Below are positions 1-13,900 of a stretch of 64,000 nucleotides of DNA, in pieces. A model generated the notes under the pieces. The model had not been told where the DNA came from. It made no database searches and was given only the letters and a program-made list of their open reading frames with translations. The number at the start of each line of letters is the position of its first letter. The stretch's first letter is position 1. The stretch is taken from positions 7,626,001 through 7,690,000 of the forward strand of contig OU612073.1 of assembly GCA_914767715.1 (NCBI GenBank). The letters run 5' to 3'. The DNA comes from Membranipora membranacea. Taxonomy: Eukaryota; Bryozoa; Gymnolaemata; Cheilostomatida; Membraniporidae. The translations under genes were made by a program, and so were the position numbers.

Positions 1-496
1 TTCATGAAAACCTGACCCCCGTCTCAACGCCTGAATCCCACACTAAGACTTTGTTATTTTCAATGTATTTTTCACTTTTTCCTCTGTGTATTTAGCTGAG
101 TCGTTTGTGTCTCACCTCCATTTTTCTTCTATATTTTATTGTTTTGCTTGCTTTGGAATGTTTGGAAGAACATCATTTTAATGATGAAGATTGTTGTCAA
201 GTTGGAGGTGTGGAGCTTGCAGTAAAAAAAATTGACCAATCAGAACTCAGTAAATGACTTCAATCATAGGTACGGAAATGGAATGTTATGATTTGTTTTT
301 AGTCTGACATGATATTTTGTAAACAGCCACACATATGAAACATTCTGTGAGTTACCATCATTTCAACAGCACCTAAGATTGTAAACAAAAAAGGCACGTG
401 ACAGACGGAGTGCAAACTCCATATATCCCACCCTCCCTGTTGTCAATAAATGTTAAAAAAAAGTGAATTGACTTGTCTCCTCTTTCTTTAACTTAC
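1..496. other. Intron 4 of the FAM50 gene
   Basis: No exon could be recognised here on either strand. The segment follows the donor at 496-491 on the minus strand, so it should be intron leading to the unseen XAP5-domain exons. It is AT-rich and I see no repeat in it. Confidence 0.55.
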
Positions 497-3400
497 CTGA
501 GTTTTCTCTCCTCCTCCTCTCTCTCACGATCTGGTAGAAAACTCGTATCAACATCTGGGTTCATACCTTCAACAATATAGACAAAACAAAGAGTGACATA
601 AAGTTACCAACGGTGTCATATTAATTAAAGACTACCCAAAGACCAATAAATATTATACTTACGATAAAGTTATGACATATATACATCAATAATTCATGCC
701 AAGTAGAGCATTGAATTTTTCACCACGCAAATCTGACATCATAAGTAACTGCCTGACTATATCATGCATTGGTCTTTGGGTTGTCTTTAATATCTGAACA
801 CAGAAGGCCTTTTTATAGAATAGGAAGCCAAGGTGTAAGCTAGTTTCCTGACCGACCAGGATTTCATATTTGTTTTATTCGACTGCACCCCAACACTCAG
901 CAAAGTTATTGACTAATTGACCTATTAAAGAAGATTGATTGTTGTTTAAAGGGCAACCAAGGTTTCAAACAACTTCTCATTGATGACCATTGATTAATAG
1001 CAGATTGCACCTTCTGCATGGGGAAAAAGACAAAATATAATTCGGATGATTATTCAGCCAGAATTCTTGTGAAACATTTGTTCCATCAGGTACTCAAACT
1101 CAGCTAAAAGAGAATACCACATAGCAGTTTCCTGTTCCTGTTATTATTTAGCCTGTGCTCTGTAATTATTACAGCAAAGTCTTGGAACCTCCCCTAAACT
1201 TAAGTGTTACCCAGCTTAGAGTCAGCAACTATTTTGAGTTTTGCATCGCGTAATGCACAAAGCTGATGCTGCCCAGCACATTATTCGCTACCCATTAATG
1301 CATTGCTGCAAAACCTTGGTTGTCCTTTAATGAAATCTCGCTTTCATAACTTGTTATGACGATTAATAAAATCATTAATCTTATAGCACTAAGTAATTGG
1401 AACCCCAATTGGATAATGGGAACCCCAATTTGATAATGGGAACCCCAGTTTGATAATGGGAACCCCAATTGGATAATGGGAACCCCAATTTGATAATGGG
1501 AAACCCAATTTGATAATGGGAACTCCAATTTGAAAGGGGAATTACAAAATCAGTGGAATAGCAAATCATTCTGTTCACATTCCGGTGTTGTTTGTTCTAT
1601 TCAGTTCACAGAAGAGAGTAGACATGTTTTTTATCGTTGTGCTCCTTTCTCTTATTATATTCAAGTAAATTGATCTATCTGTTGCAGCCTATAGCCTACT
1701 GATCGCAAGAAACTTGGTAAGTAATTTTAAGGGTAACCTGGTAGGACAAACAGTAGGCAAAAGAGTTAGGACAGTTCGTGTTCACACAGCAGATTTGTAA
1801 CAGATCAAAACGCTGCTTCTTACATGAACATTGGGGCGTTTGTTTCGTGTATGGTACACACACATACAGCAGTTAGTATATAGGTAAAGTATAGAAAGTT
1901 TTCTGAGCTCTTATTTAGGCCTCAATTCGGAGTTGTCCTCTCTCCAGTTTGGTACTTTTAACCCACGCCGCATAGGAAAAACGTACTGAAAAGAGGGTTA
2001 TCTTGAAAACCGCTTATAATAGGATAAAAATTATTTTTGATTCAGAATCTGCAACATTGAAAACTCATATGGACATAGTTTGGGAAATAATTTTAGTATT
2101 TGGATAGTCATTTATAGCATTTTCCGCCCGTTTTGCGGACAATTTGGCAGAATCTTTCATGAATTTCGTCACTAAAATTAAGATTTATCAACATTCAAGC
2201 CTCCAATGATTTGGAAACCCTGTCTCACAGGGTTTTCAATGGTGCAGACTCTGAATCAAAAATCATTTTTATCCTCACATTAGCGGTTTTCAATATAACC
2301 CACTTTCAACAGCTTTTTCCTATGCGGCGTGGGTTAAAAGTACCAAACTGGAGAGAGGACAACTCCGAATTGAGGCATAAATAAGAGCTCAGAAAACTGT
2401 CTATTAGTCTGAGCCCCTCAGACTCTTGCCCCCCCTCTCCTCCGAGCGGAGTTAAGTATACAACCATCAAAGGTACAAACTAATTGTTCTTCATTAATTT
2501 CATTCCCTGTATGTCAGGTACATGATCCCTGTATGTGGATTTCCTAAATGATTGATTATACTTCATATGGGTGTCCGGATGGAACCAGTCAATATTGGGA
2601 AAGGAATTATTCATGGGAATTCCAGAATCCAATATTTCAAATAATGCTGATTCACCTAGCTTGTGGACTGTGGAGTCAATCTTTTTTTCCTGAATAGAAA
2701 CAAGTTAAGGTCTCCAACACAGCACAATTTCCTGCTGATTTTCCAAGTATGAGGGAACTGTTACAGAGTATTTAACAAAGATGTCTCTACTTTCATCAGC
2801 ATTTCACAACTTGATATCAGCATTTCTGAGTCGAAACAAACACATCCGTCAAAATTTTGCTTTGTCACGAAAGGGATTCTACCAGTGGGTGTTGTGGTTT
2901 CCCTCTTGATGTTTTCATGTTACCTAAGCAGCAGTCACAACTAAACCTTAGCTTTTTCTTGAAAAAGATCGACAGCAAAGGAATTGCAGTCAATGAAGCC
3001 AGAGAACACACACAAGCGAAATCTTGTTAAGGCCTTACCTAATCGTTTCTTAGGTTCAGTATCTTCTGTTTCCTGGTTGTTATCTTCACTATCATCATCC
3101 TCCTCATCATCATCATCAAACTGGAAGGACAGAGCGCCTTTCTACAACATAAATAGTATACAATAAAACAAATATACAAAGAGGTATATGTCTTGGATGT
3201 TAACTTTAAAAAACATTTATAAAATTTTCCATCCAGTTTTGAGTTTTGTTGGTATAAGCTAAATTAAGTAATGTCCGTCAGTGATGTTCTAAGAAGTTTG
3301 TTCTTACAGGCAAAATAACACCAAATGTACGATTTGTGAATTCTAAACATTCCGGGTCATAAATATCCAGTGAAGTAATATGATAATGCAATGAAAGAGC

Positions 3401-4333
3401 TAAAGCGACGGAGGAGGCTTATTTAGCTTTGTTATTGACTACTGAAACCAACAACTTAAAATATGTTAGAGTTGGAATGAGCATTCTGTCAGAAATTCCA
3501 TCCAAATCAGATGTTTTCTTGAATAGTACATACATTGGCTCTGTCTTTGCCTTTCAGTTTCCTGAGCTCAGCTTTAGCGAGTTTAGCTTCTTTCTCTTTT
3601 TGAGCTAGTTGTGTCTCTCTCGCTCTGATCATCACCTCCTGTTTGGCCTTCATCTGATCCAGAGTTACCAAACCTGTCGATCATAATGAATATTTGACAA
3701 ATTGGATGCATAACATTTGTTTGGGGATCCCTAAAGACTGAACGTTTTGACAGGCAACTTGAGAGGTTTATGTCGAGTCGATTAAACTTGTAGTTCAATT
3801 CTTAGTAAGATAGAAGAACCTATAGTGATAACAAGCTTGATTTAGGAAACATGATTGGCAATTTTTGTTTGCAAGGTCAACAGAGTTTGCAAATCAATAT
3901 CAAAATAACACTGAATATGAAAATCTTTTGTTTGTTATTACTTCAGAGCAGTTGTTCAGTGGTATGCGAAATGCTGTATGTTATATTATTATTATTATGT
4001 TATCTTGATTGAAAATTTTTTCCCGTTTTTAGTTTTTTCTCGGTGGCTGATTTTGTAAAACATTCCCATCGAATGAAAATTACGCCAATAAAAAAAAATC
4101 AATTGATCATATTCACGTGCAATCCTCATGTATAGATTACTGTACTTACCAACCGTGTCTGACTTGAGCTGCTGCTCAATAGCATCATAATGAGCAGAGA
4201 ACTTGTTGCTGATACTTCCAACTTGAAGCTCTTCTTCTATTTTCTTTTTCTTAATCTGAAGATCTTCTTGTTCTTTCTGTCGTTTCTTTTGAAATGTAGC
4301 GGCCCGATGTGCTTCTTTTGCAGAGAAAGCCAT
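497..4333 (-). CDS. FAM50A: FAM50/XAP5 family protein, N-terminal part (gene continues left of window)
   Basis: Four coding exons read on the minus strand: 4333-4150, 3673-3534, 3141-3039 and 566-497, all with GT-AG borders and compatible phases, giving about 165 residues. The protein starts MAFSAKEAHRAA, is rich in K/E/Q, and contains the FAM50 signatures FSAHYDAIEQQLKSDTVG (spanning intron 1), GLVTLDQMKAKQE, an acidic block after LSFQF, and NPDVDTSFLPDRERE. These match the N-terminal half of FAM50/XAP5 nuclear proteins, which are linked to spliceosome C-complex and mRNA-processing functions. The conserved C-terminal XAP5 domain is not in the window, so it must lie further left. Intron 3 (567-3038) holds a minisatellite and a foldback element. 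The gene is head-to-head with gene A about 1.55 kb away. The start is the first ATG of the exon encoding the conserved N terminus. The FAM50A versus FAM50B label is a vertebrate distinction; a single invertebrate FAM50 is more likely. Confidence 0.9.
1401..1540. repeat. 20-bp minisatellite, seven units
   Basis: Seven head-to-tail 20-bp units of the type AACCCCAATTTGATAATGGG, starting at 1401, 1421, 1441, 1461, 1481, 1501 and 1521. The last unit is degenerate. It lies within intron 3 of the FAM50 gene. It produces spurious open frames with a repeating peptide on the minus strand, which are not genes. Confidence 0.95.
1890..2406. mobile_element. Foldback/MITE element, copy 1
   Basis: Long inverted repeats: the left arm (from AGTTTTCTGAGCTC, through TCCAGTTTGGTACTTTTAA and the GCCGCATAGG stretch) is mirrored in the right arm ending GAGCTCAGAAAACTGTCTAT. 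The arms cover most of the element. No coding capacity. It sits in FAM50 intron 3. A second, very similar copy lies at 56719-57235 inside an IAP gene intron. Confidence 0.85.
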
Positions 4334-5886
4334 GTTGACTGCTCTAGTGTAAAATGATCAATCATAAATATAAATCATTAAACACGCATTGAGCCTCGAC
4401 ATTCCATAGCATTGGTTGCTGCTTCTAGACGTCTACGTACAGTTTTGGCCACATTTGTGAATTTTCTATCTACACTTTATTTTCATGGTCCTCTGCCCAA
4501 CTTTTGCAATTCCTCAACACCCCCTTCTCAGCCAACAAACTTGTCCGAAATGATATTAATTTCAGGTAAAATTTCAAAGACAACAACCTGTAGGCATTGT
4601 AAACCACACAGGATGTCGCTAGATTGGACTGTCAGGGGAATAGTGTAGCCGCGATTGAACATCAGGGTTAACAGAATATCAATTTGCTTCAGGGAGTTTT
4701 TTTCCAATCTCTCAGTCTCTGGCTTCATCAGGGAGGATGGGAGATTCACTACCTTCTCAGTTTGTTATCTAGGGTTGTATTTCTTCGGATTTATCTTTTC
4801 ATCTGAGCATAAAATTGGTTAACTGAAACAGCTAGCTAGTCACTAGTGCATTGATTGATACAATTACTACTAACTATTATAATCATAATAATAATAATGA
4901 AACTTGTTTGTAATACACAGCTGCTGGAAAAAATTGTGACAAAGTTGGGAACCAAACCCATGGCCAACTGCCCTGTTGCAGATGTTAAGTACATTATAAT
5001 CTTTCAACTGACCAGAACAATTGAAAAAAAGGAGTAAAAGGAATACGAGTTCTCCTTAGTCCTTGAGTTGATAATTGTATAGAGGTCAACTTTTTTTCAA
5101 CAGCTTCAGGAAACTGTTTTAATGGTATTAGTCAGCACAGTGATGCATCGAATAAAACCTTGTATAAATAGTAGTCCATATTTATTCGCTTTAAGTCGTA
5201 AAATGTCATTTAAACGCTTATGTCAACGACTAAGTAGAGATGCTAGGAATTTTAAAACCACTTTTCTACAAAGAATTTAGGCAATCGGTTAGAGTCCGTA
5301 GTGAATAAAGGAATATTAGGCTTTGATTATACTAGTAAAATCAAATTGTGGGAAAATCCAAAAGATCCCCAAGTGCTACATGCCTTAGCTTGTCGCCATT
5401 GTCACTGTGAGTTCAATGAGTAGTAGTTTGATTTTAAAGATTATTATTATTATACTTGTTTTATTGTTATGTACACTTTGTTGTCTTGGACTAGTGTGTT
5501 GAAGGTTTTAGTCATACTCTCTACTTACTAACTGTTTTATTTCTAAGCTCAGTTACTTACTCTCTTGACTTCTTATCATATTTGGAAAGAGTCGACAAGC
5601 TTGGAAAGAGTAGCCATTCTTTCCAGGCTTGACTTTAACAATGTTTGATCAAAGTAGTAGTGGCTAGTGCAAATATCTTGGGCAGTCTCCAAAATTCTTT
5701 CCACTTAAATGGTACCAAGGAGTAAAATACTTCTTTTTTACTTTTACTCTTGGTACCAGATGTGACCAGTGCACAGTCACTTTAACCAAGGAGTTAGACA
5801 CTCCTTGCTTCAACACACATCACTTTGTGTATCATTCAATGATTGTTTCTCTTTGTTTTTGTTGCAGTAGTAATAAACCTCTGAAG
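4334..5886. other. Intergenic region between divergent FAM50 and gene A
   Basis: No convincing exon. It should hold the FAM50 promoter and 5' UTR as well as the promoter and non-coding first exon of gene A, because a splice acceptor (TTGTTGCAG) ends at 5866 just upstream of gene A's start codon. A short inverted repeat at 5710-5758, TGGTACCAAGGAGTAAAA against TTTTACTCTTGGTACCA, can form a hairpin. No core promoter element could be assigned with confidence. Confidence 0.5.
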
Positions 5887-8800
5887 ATGATAAATTTTGG
5901 AATTATACACAGACTTCAAATAATCGCAAATTCTGTAAAATGGTTGACAGTCTTAGCCCTTATTGCTAGTATAGGATGGACACTCTGCCTAAATGTTGTC
6001 ATCCAGACTGCGACATTAGATGACTATATCAATGCTGGAGTCAACTTAAGCATATGTCAATGGTCACAGCAAATGTGTGTTGTTATGTCCAAGTTAAATC
6101 TTACACAAGCGCTCAACACAACATTTCACTATAACTGCAGAATCAAGAAATCACTCAGTGGCCCATCTACAATTCACGCTTGTGAGATGGGACATATCAG
6201 CAATAGCTGGTATCACAACGAATGTGTCAAAAAAGGTTAGTTTTGAGTAAGATGTGTGGAGGCCTTGGGTAGTCAGACTGGAGTCTGTGTCTTTGCATGG
6301 TTTTCATAGGTGTTATGCTGTAGGACGCGACACAGATGCTAGACTTATTTTATGTGTCTTAAATAAATGATGTAAAACCAACAGTGACGATTCTTTTCTC
6401 ATTAAATGTCTATTGTGCTTGCTGTTCCTCATCTAGAACACTATCAAAAACTTAATGTAGCGCTGTTTTGGAGAGTAACTTTTCAGCTTTAGTTTTAAAA
6501 TTAGTTGATTTGATGATTTGGTAGGAGTTCGGGCACACCAACACTGCCCATGAGCAGTTATATAGGTAATTCCATCCTCACATCCCTCTGCAATGGATTA
6601 TGATCTTCCCATTTCCTTGCCCTAAAACATAAAACTTTTGTGCCAAAGGGAGACCCTCCACATCACATTGTGAATATTGCAACATCCTGATGAATAATGC
6701 CCTGCCGTCTGCCACACTTTTTAGAAAAGTATTTTGTGTTTGACTTCTGATTCATCTTTACCTCTCAAGGATTCGTCCCATCAAACGTGACCTGTGATAG
6801 TTTGTTGGCTGAGGCGTATATATGCCTACCAGAGGAGAATCATAGCCTAGTGACAACAAGAGGCATCTCACAAAAAGTTGTCAATGCGACAACTGTAAGC
6901 AATCCAGCAGAGGTATCAACCGACCACGATGGCATTGTAGTATGGCAAGCACTAACAGGAGTGTCAATGTTTTCACTCACTATCGTACTGTTCGCATTAC
7001 TCTATCTTGTAATAAAAAATCGACGACTACGCAAAGCATTGGACCAGCAGACCGTAACTCAAGGTAAGGGAACCCCCTCACTTTCAGGAGTAGGCGGTAG
7101 CTCAGTTGGATTGAGCGCCATCCCTTCAGCATGCAAATTTTGAAGGTCGTGGGTTCGAATCCCACTGCAGTCTACTGGGGATTGGTTGGCCCCCAGGTGT
7201 GCTCCGACCTGCCTGTAAACTGAGAGCAAATGGGCGCAGATATTGCGGCCTAGCCCCTAAGGCAACCGGTATTTTGCCGCCCATGCTTCGGGATGTGGCG
7301 TGTGATATGACATCTGATTTTTTAATCAACCACCTCAGCACAGTTACTGTAACCTGGTGGTTTTAGTTTGGTTTTTGTCAGTGCAAATAGCATTCCTTTG
7401 GTGTAATTCAAAAGCCTACCAAGTGCTGACGATTTTCTTGAACTGAATTCTATGTCAATTTAGAGCATAATTATTACATTTGTGTATTGAAAAACGCTGT
7501 GTAAAAATAGCAATAGCGATGATTATAAATGATAGAGGCCTGATTTTGTGTATTAAAATGTGAACAAGAAAAATTTAATTTGTGAAAAAGGTTTTCCTTT
7601 TCATATACTGTGAATAATATTACAAGTCCAGTTAGTTATGCGTTACATCTCATTACTTGTAATGATAAATTCTATATTGACAGCACCATCACACGTTGGC
7701 GTGGGCGTTGATGCACCCTCACAGACTGATGCTGAACGTTGTACTAACCCACCAAAAGAGAATGAGAGGCTCCGGGAACAGTTGGAGGTTAGTTAAGTCA
7801 TACAATGACCTATACACATTTAGCCTATAGAAACCAGCTTTTTCTCAGAACGGGTGGGGCGACTTTCCAGTTTGGGAACTCAAGCACATTTGGATTGATC
7901 CAAACGCTACGGTGCCAAGATAACCAACCTAAATTGATTGGTGTACATGCACAAAGTGATGTTGGAGATTAAAATGTTGGCTTGGTCATGTCTGAAGATA
8001 GGCTTACCATACTCAGTGACTCTTAAACTTCAAAGCAAGGAGTAAAAAAGGCTTCCGCTCCAACACTTTGAACAAGGAGTAAAAAGTTCAACTGTGGGGG
8101 CCATAAGCCGGTTTTTTTCTTCTATGACATCATAACCAAAAACCAGTTTGACCTTGCTATAATTAGCATATGTCTCCATAATGTAGCATTTCATGAAGAT
8201 AGGATAAGAAATATAAAGATATAATTATAAACACCCTGACCTTTTGACAATTGAACTTTTATTATCAGCAGCATCTTCAAACTTTTGATGGTAAAAAAGG
8301 AAATTAATGTATATTCTAATCCCATGCCAAACTTCTGTCACTGTCAATATTCTGTCTCATTATTTAATTGCAGGCATTGCTGAAGCAGATGGGCAGCGAT
8401 GGTCTTGAACTTCTCAAGAAGTATATACATACACTTGACACCATCCAGGTAAGGAAGCGTCAGTTAATATATCAGTATGATGATGATATTAACTTTATTT
8501 CAACCGTTCGAAATCGCCACATGCCACGCCACAAGGAAAAATATGTTATATAACTCATCTGTTGATCTATGTTGTTTTCAAATTGTAGGTTGACGAAATT
8601 GAGTCACTGACGCTAGGTGTTGAAGACTCTGAGTCATTAGTGTCTACTGAGCAACAACCCTTAAAAAACAAGACCAGAAATCAAACAAAACTAGACTCTC
8701 AAAATGGTATGTGGAGGTTTTGACTATATGACGATATAGAGTGAGAAGTCTTCTCTCCATCTGTCCCATTTTGCAGTGAGGCAATAATTCTTAGGTATAC

Positions 8801-11331
8801 TGCCATTGCAAAACCATGTACTAACTCGGCACACAATGCCTCAATCCATCTTGTATTTTTCTATTGTATTGGGTTTCGGCAACCACTAAATGACAATTTA
8901 TAAAACTATTTCAAAAGTGATAAAAAAAAACGCAGCAGTGTGGTCTGTTAGTCCACCCATGAGAGCCAAGACTAGAGTGGCGACCACCTGATTGAAGAAA
9001 ATTGAGACCACTCTGGTTCGCCCAGACATCCAGGGGAACGCATACCACCTACCCACCACCCTCCCACAAGGCCCCCGCCAGCCGATCCCGCATACCAGAA
9101 GGACAGACCCCCTCCTCGCCTATAAGATACTATTGAAAAGTCAGTTACTCTTGAAGACTTTATAAAACCAGCCAAAGTGAAGACTTCTGTAACAAAACAG
9201 AAACCAACGATCGCATTCTAATTTCACTTTTGAAAGCGGTATTGCAATGATGATACTTCATAAATTGTCATTTAAAGCTTCTCATGTATTGTTTTTGTAG
9301 GCCCTGGAGATACTGACTCGCCAGCACTACCACCACTTGTCGGACATCTTGCAAGAAACAGTCAAGGTAACTGGGTTTGTCATGCTTGTGCTGCTTGCAA
9401 CTCCGACACTGGGAAATTGAATAGACGTTGATCTTAGCTGTGGCCATTTATGGTCTCAGCCACTCTGGCACTTGGCCACTATTATTTCAACCAGAGAATC
9501 ACAGATGTTCTAGTGTGAATAAATGTACTGCCTTATATCCTCTGCATCCAGCCATCCAGGTCCCAAAGGCATACTTTTGAAAAGGATTCACATCGAGCAA
9601 CTCTGAACATATTCTGTGTTCTGAGAATAATTTATGTGACAATGTGACCAACCCCCTACTTGATCATATATGTATTGTAGCAACAGAAGATGACATTACA
9701 GAATCAAATGAACTCGGCGTCATGTCAACTGAGCTGAAAAACAATGCTGCCGCCACGTTTAAATCTGGTCAGTATACATGGTACATATACGAACCACACA
9801 AGGTCATCTTCACCTAGGAAAATAATGTCATATTTGTTTTGAGGAATAATTCTTAAATCTCAAATGGATGACAAAATAAACTGATTTATATTATCCCAGA
9901 TTATGTTAAACTTCCCGACTTCACAGGAATCTTAAAAATATTGCTGCTGCTGCTGCTTCCATGATGTAAGTTAGCATGACTTATGATTCTAATGGGTGAA
10001 ACATGCCATTGAGAAAAGTATGATAAATTAGCAGTTAATATTCCCTGTTTCAGATGAGGGTAGCGGAGCATTAAGACCACAACCTTGCAACTTTCAAAGA
10101 CAGAAAAGCATTCAGGAGACAAATGTAGATGGGCCAGAAGAGGGTAAGTTAAAGTTTATTATCAAGAGCGGTGAAAAACAAAACAATTTACGCTATTTTC
10201 CAAAGTACTATTTTCAGTATTTGAGCAAACTTTTAAACAGAGCTTGTGTTGGAAGTGTTTAATAAGTTCTCACATATTTATCTCACCCACTCAGTCGACA
10301 AAAAACTTTTCTCCGATTTACACAAGAAAAATAGTTGATGTGTGGCCTTTAAACATATTAAATTAGGTTATATATCACAAAAGTTTGATCGCCTCCTAGA
10401 GAAATAAAGTGTTCACAAGAGGAAAACTTTGCCTCGTGGCACATGGTTAAAAAAGTGAAATTTGTTGCTTGCTCACATTTACTCACCCCCTTACTTTACA
10501 ATTTCCCAGTTTAGCTAGCTAAAAGAGTACTGGTATGGCTAATAGCTAATGTGATATGGCGTATGCATTTGATTACCTCATTTGACACTCTTGTTTTTGC
10601 AGATGTTTGCGTTGGCACCGGCTTTGAGGACCTATCGTCTGGTGAAGTCAGTCCAGCCCATCACACTCTCACCGTCGGTGAGTTCATGAAGCTGAGCTTG
10701 GCCATTTTTTAGATGAAGTGCATCAGAATACTCTTCTGCTTGTTTTTTCATTTGCCCCAAGTATATATATTCATTATCAAATATAAATGGCTTAATCATG
10801 AATATGTGCATATGTGAATTCAGTACCAGTAGCTTGTTATACAACTTCCATGCATACTGGCATGCAATGCAGTTTTTATTGTGTCTAAAATCCATCAGCT
10901 CTCAGTTGTGTGCAAGATTTGAAATTTTTTGAGAGCACCATATTTTCATATTGTAGATGCTGATGTTAATACTGCTGGTGATGGACGCCCTAGGCGCAAG
11001 CGGCTCACCTCCTTTCAAGTTGATGATACTGATGGAATCCCTGATGAAATGGACTGTTTGCTAGATGAAAGTATGAAAATTTTACATTTAATAAAATGGA
11101 CGCTTCTGTTATGTGTTAATGGCTCAACACTCTGTTAAGTTATTTAGTTGTTTTCTATCTGTAGACTCGAAACGATCTTTTTTTTAATCCTGAACCTACA
11201 TGTTGCCCGGAGCATAAAGCTTACAATGTTGTCGAATATCAGTTAACTATTTTGGATAAACTTGAGATCTTTGCTTGTATAAACCTTTTTTATAAATGTG
11301 GGTTTCTTTTGTTTTAGGACTTGAGGGTTGA
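5887..11331 (+). CDS. Gene A: unrecognised single-pass membrane protein, paralogue of genes B, C and D
   Basis: Eleven coding exons: 5887-6235, 6770-7063, 7684-7787, 8374-8448, 8589-8706, 9301-9366, 9681-9767, 10054-10143, 10603-10677, 10957-11070, 11318-11331. They splice in frame to 461 residues. The start is the ATG following acceptor 5866; a hydrophobic segment (about residues 18-40) acts as signal or signal-anchor. The ectodomain has the family signature GVNLSICQWSQQMC, a later WYHNEC, and SNVTC at the start of exon 2, with several N-glycosylation sequons. A transmembrane helix spans about residues 171-197, followed by KNRRLRK. The tail includes a predicted coiled coil (ENERLREQLE, exon 3 into 4), acidic low-complexity exons, and RPRRKRLTSFQVDDTDG in exon 10. 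It ends in a four-residue terminal exon (RLEG). Most introns are phase 1. A tRNA-derived SINE lies in intron 2. No known family recognised; a cell-surface receptor or adaptor role is inference from topology. Confidence 0.75.
7088..7345 (+). mobile_element. tRNA-derived SINE, family 1
   Basis: Starts with a tRNA-like head containing an A-box-like TAGCTCAGTTGGATTGAG and a B box GGTTCGAATCC, then a shared body (ATTGGTTGGCCCCCAGGTGTG, CCGACCTGCCTG, GCAGATATTGCGGCC, CGCCCATGCTTCGGGAT). The same body recurs at 41251-41503 and 55890-56147. The 5' and 3' ends of the head do not pair as an acceptor stem, so it is not a functional tRNA gene. Located in intron 2 of gene A. Confidence 0.85.
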
Positions 11332-13900
11332 TTACCACAGCCCATCCAACTGTCAACTGATAGCTGAATCCAGGAGAGCCAGGTTGTGAATGCAGCTCCA
11401 TTTCTGACATTCATGTATATTCAGTATTACACAAAGTGTATTAGAAAGCTCTATCCAATCAAGGAGAATTATCCTGGGATATAAAGAGTGTCTAGTGAGA
11501 TGAATATTACATCGAACAATAACTTTACATTACCAACATTAACAAATCTATGCACTTCACCAAAGAACCAACATTCGTACTTCCATCCAGCCAAGATCAT
11601 CAACACTGGTTATGTCCGGATGTCTTATTTCTTCCACGTGACATATTATTTGATTTTTGGGTTTGCTCAATTTGTTTTCCAAAGATTTGTTTGTAATATT
11701 CTTATTGATTATAAATGCGGGCGCTGCTTATAAATTTAGTTTCCCTGCAATAGTGTGATGATATTCACACTACATTTATGCTTAGATTATCATTTCAAAA
11801 AGATATTGCTGACTAGTCTTTAATATTTTAATTTGGGCCTTATGAACTTTTTATCCAGTAGCGCCTTTGGGATATTGTCTAGACCTAGATAGGCCCTATG
11901 AATGTTGAAAACTAAGTTTGTGATGAGACCCAGAACAAAGCTAACAGAGAAATAGTGCCATTACTGATTGTCTTCTTGTTTCCTCCCCCGAATGAAGCTG
12001 CTGTTTCAACAATCATTTGATTATTTCTTGATAAGCGAAATAATGTGACTGAATGATCATAAAATTACAATACAAAAGCCTACCGTTACGATTCCCGACA
12101 AATCATTTGATGCCAAAATAATTGTTTTTTATTTGCTTATAAATGGTTTGATTCTTTTTACCTGCTAATAGTATTTGCTTTTCTTATCTGCATAGTTCTT
12201 TTCTTTCTTTCTTGGTAAAAAAACTTTTTTGGTTGTCATATCAAAGTTTTTGATATCTGAAATAAGATTAAAATACTCCAACCACTAATATGAGACTGAA
12301 AGTGAACAATAGTTAGAAAATCAGGCAATCACATCGCATTCTGTTAGATGATAGGGAGTCTCAGGAAATGGTGCGAGTACTGCTATTAGTTCTTAAAAGT
12401 TGTCTCCCCGACATATTAGTTGACACGACTCCTAACACCAACACTCTAATAAAATTGAATGAAATGACTTTGAATGACATATCATAGACCAATGTTTGTG
12501 TCTGTGTCCTTCTCATGTATTGAGTTTTTTTAAGCGCAAATGCACAATAGCGCAAACTCTCACATACAATTTCACTCTTGACAAACATAGCAATAATCTT
12601 TCCATTTGGTACTGCCGATGAAGACCAGTAGAGAATAGTGATTTGTGGATATAGCTCTGTTTGATATTTATTGAGTACAATGTAGTAAAAATTGCACAAT
12701 TTTTCAACTTTATTGCTCAGGCAACGGTTCTAAAAAGAGATTTTGACGCCTCCATAACTTACTTGCACAACGGTGGTTAGTTGAATAGAAACCTCATTAC
12801 GAAGAGGCAGAAATAAGGATATTAAATTACTCTTCAGTCACTGTGAAACTCCATTCTGTGTTATGAGGTTGGGATAACATGGAGTTTGGTTCTCGGCACC
12901 AAGTTTCCTCCTTCTTCTTGTCCAGTGTGCACTAGGTCCTTCAGTTAAGTCTAAGTCGTCATTGCGGAGAGGTTATCGCTCTAGAGTACAGGTACGGGAC
13001 CCATGGTACTCAAGCAGCACCCTATACCCTTGCCCGCCGGAATTTCAGCTACTCTTGTTCTTGAAGAGGCAGAGGGGGATCTTTTTACTGCATGTGGGGT
13101 GTGCCAACACAGAGTGAACCTCTGGTATTTTTAGTCCTGCTAGGCAAGGACCTGGCTAGGATGAATGACGCGCCAGTAACAAATCAGAAATGACTGCCGG
13201 CACCAGGAATTGAACCTGAACCTCACAGATCCCAAGTTTGCACCCTTAACCATCAGACCACTCCTGACTCTCAGACTCTCATCTCACCATCACTTATCAT
13301 TCAGTTGATGTTTACATGGTATTCTTTTACTTTATAGTGCCAGGTACATTATTACTCTGATAAGGCCATTGAGGTTTGAAGTTTGTTTGTTGCCATTTCT
13401 AAAAGGATATTACCTTAGACAAAACACAAACACTGTTTTGTGTTTTGTCTTGATCATTAGTAGATAATAGATAGAAAAAGGGATAATAGAGTTATTGTGC
13501 AATATCATCAGTTTGGTGGACAAAATCAAGATAGAATGAATACCACATGTATCATGTTACACCTTACCTGTCAATTATTATCACATTGGATCAACAATTG
13601 TCAGATAAATTAAGCGTTTTTTTGTTTGTGCAGTCTGTACTAAATTCTTTATTCATTTGGTCTTTTGTTCTCGATATGTTTATATTGTGGTATCGAGCAA
13701 ATAAACAGTGGTTATCCCCCTTGACATTAAACAAAGTATACTAACTGGCTCAGACATTTATCTTAGTACTCACTCTTGTTTTGTATTTGTATTGTCTATT
13801 ATTTCTTACCTTGTCAATATGTATATATATTCTGTTTTATTCCAGTAATGCTTAGAGTGACAATCAACGTTTGTCATTGTGTAACAAACCTTTACATTAG
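11332..13900. other. 3' flank of gene A and intergenic region
   Basis: No exon seen. The first part should contain the 3' UTR of gene A; no canonical AATAAA close to the stop could be assigned. The short open frames here (for example 11488-11733, 12361-12699, 13547-13744) lack splice context, conserved motifs or coding-like composition. A reverse-oriented tRNA-like SINE head lies at 13186-13276. Confidence 0.5.
13186..13276 (-). mobile_element. tRNA-derived SINE head, minus strand
   Basis: On the minus strand the sequence contains GTGGTCTGATGGTTAAGGG (A-box-like) and, 30-40 bases further, GGTTCAATTCC (B box), followed by a degenerate tail. This is the internal Pol III promoter layout of a tRNA-derived SINE. 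It differs from the family 1 SINEs in this window. Confidence 0.6.

Noticed and set aside
1401-1540. CRISPR-like array
   Set aside because: It is a gapless 20-bp tandem repeat without spacers in animal DNA, so an ordinary minisatellite.
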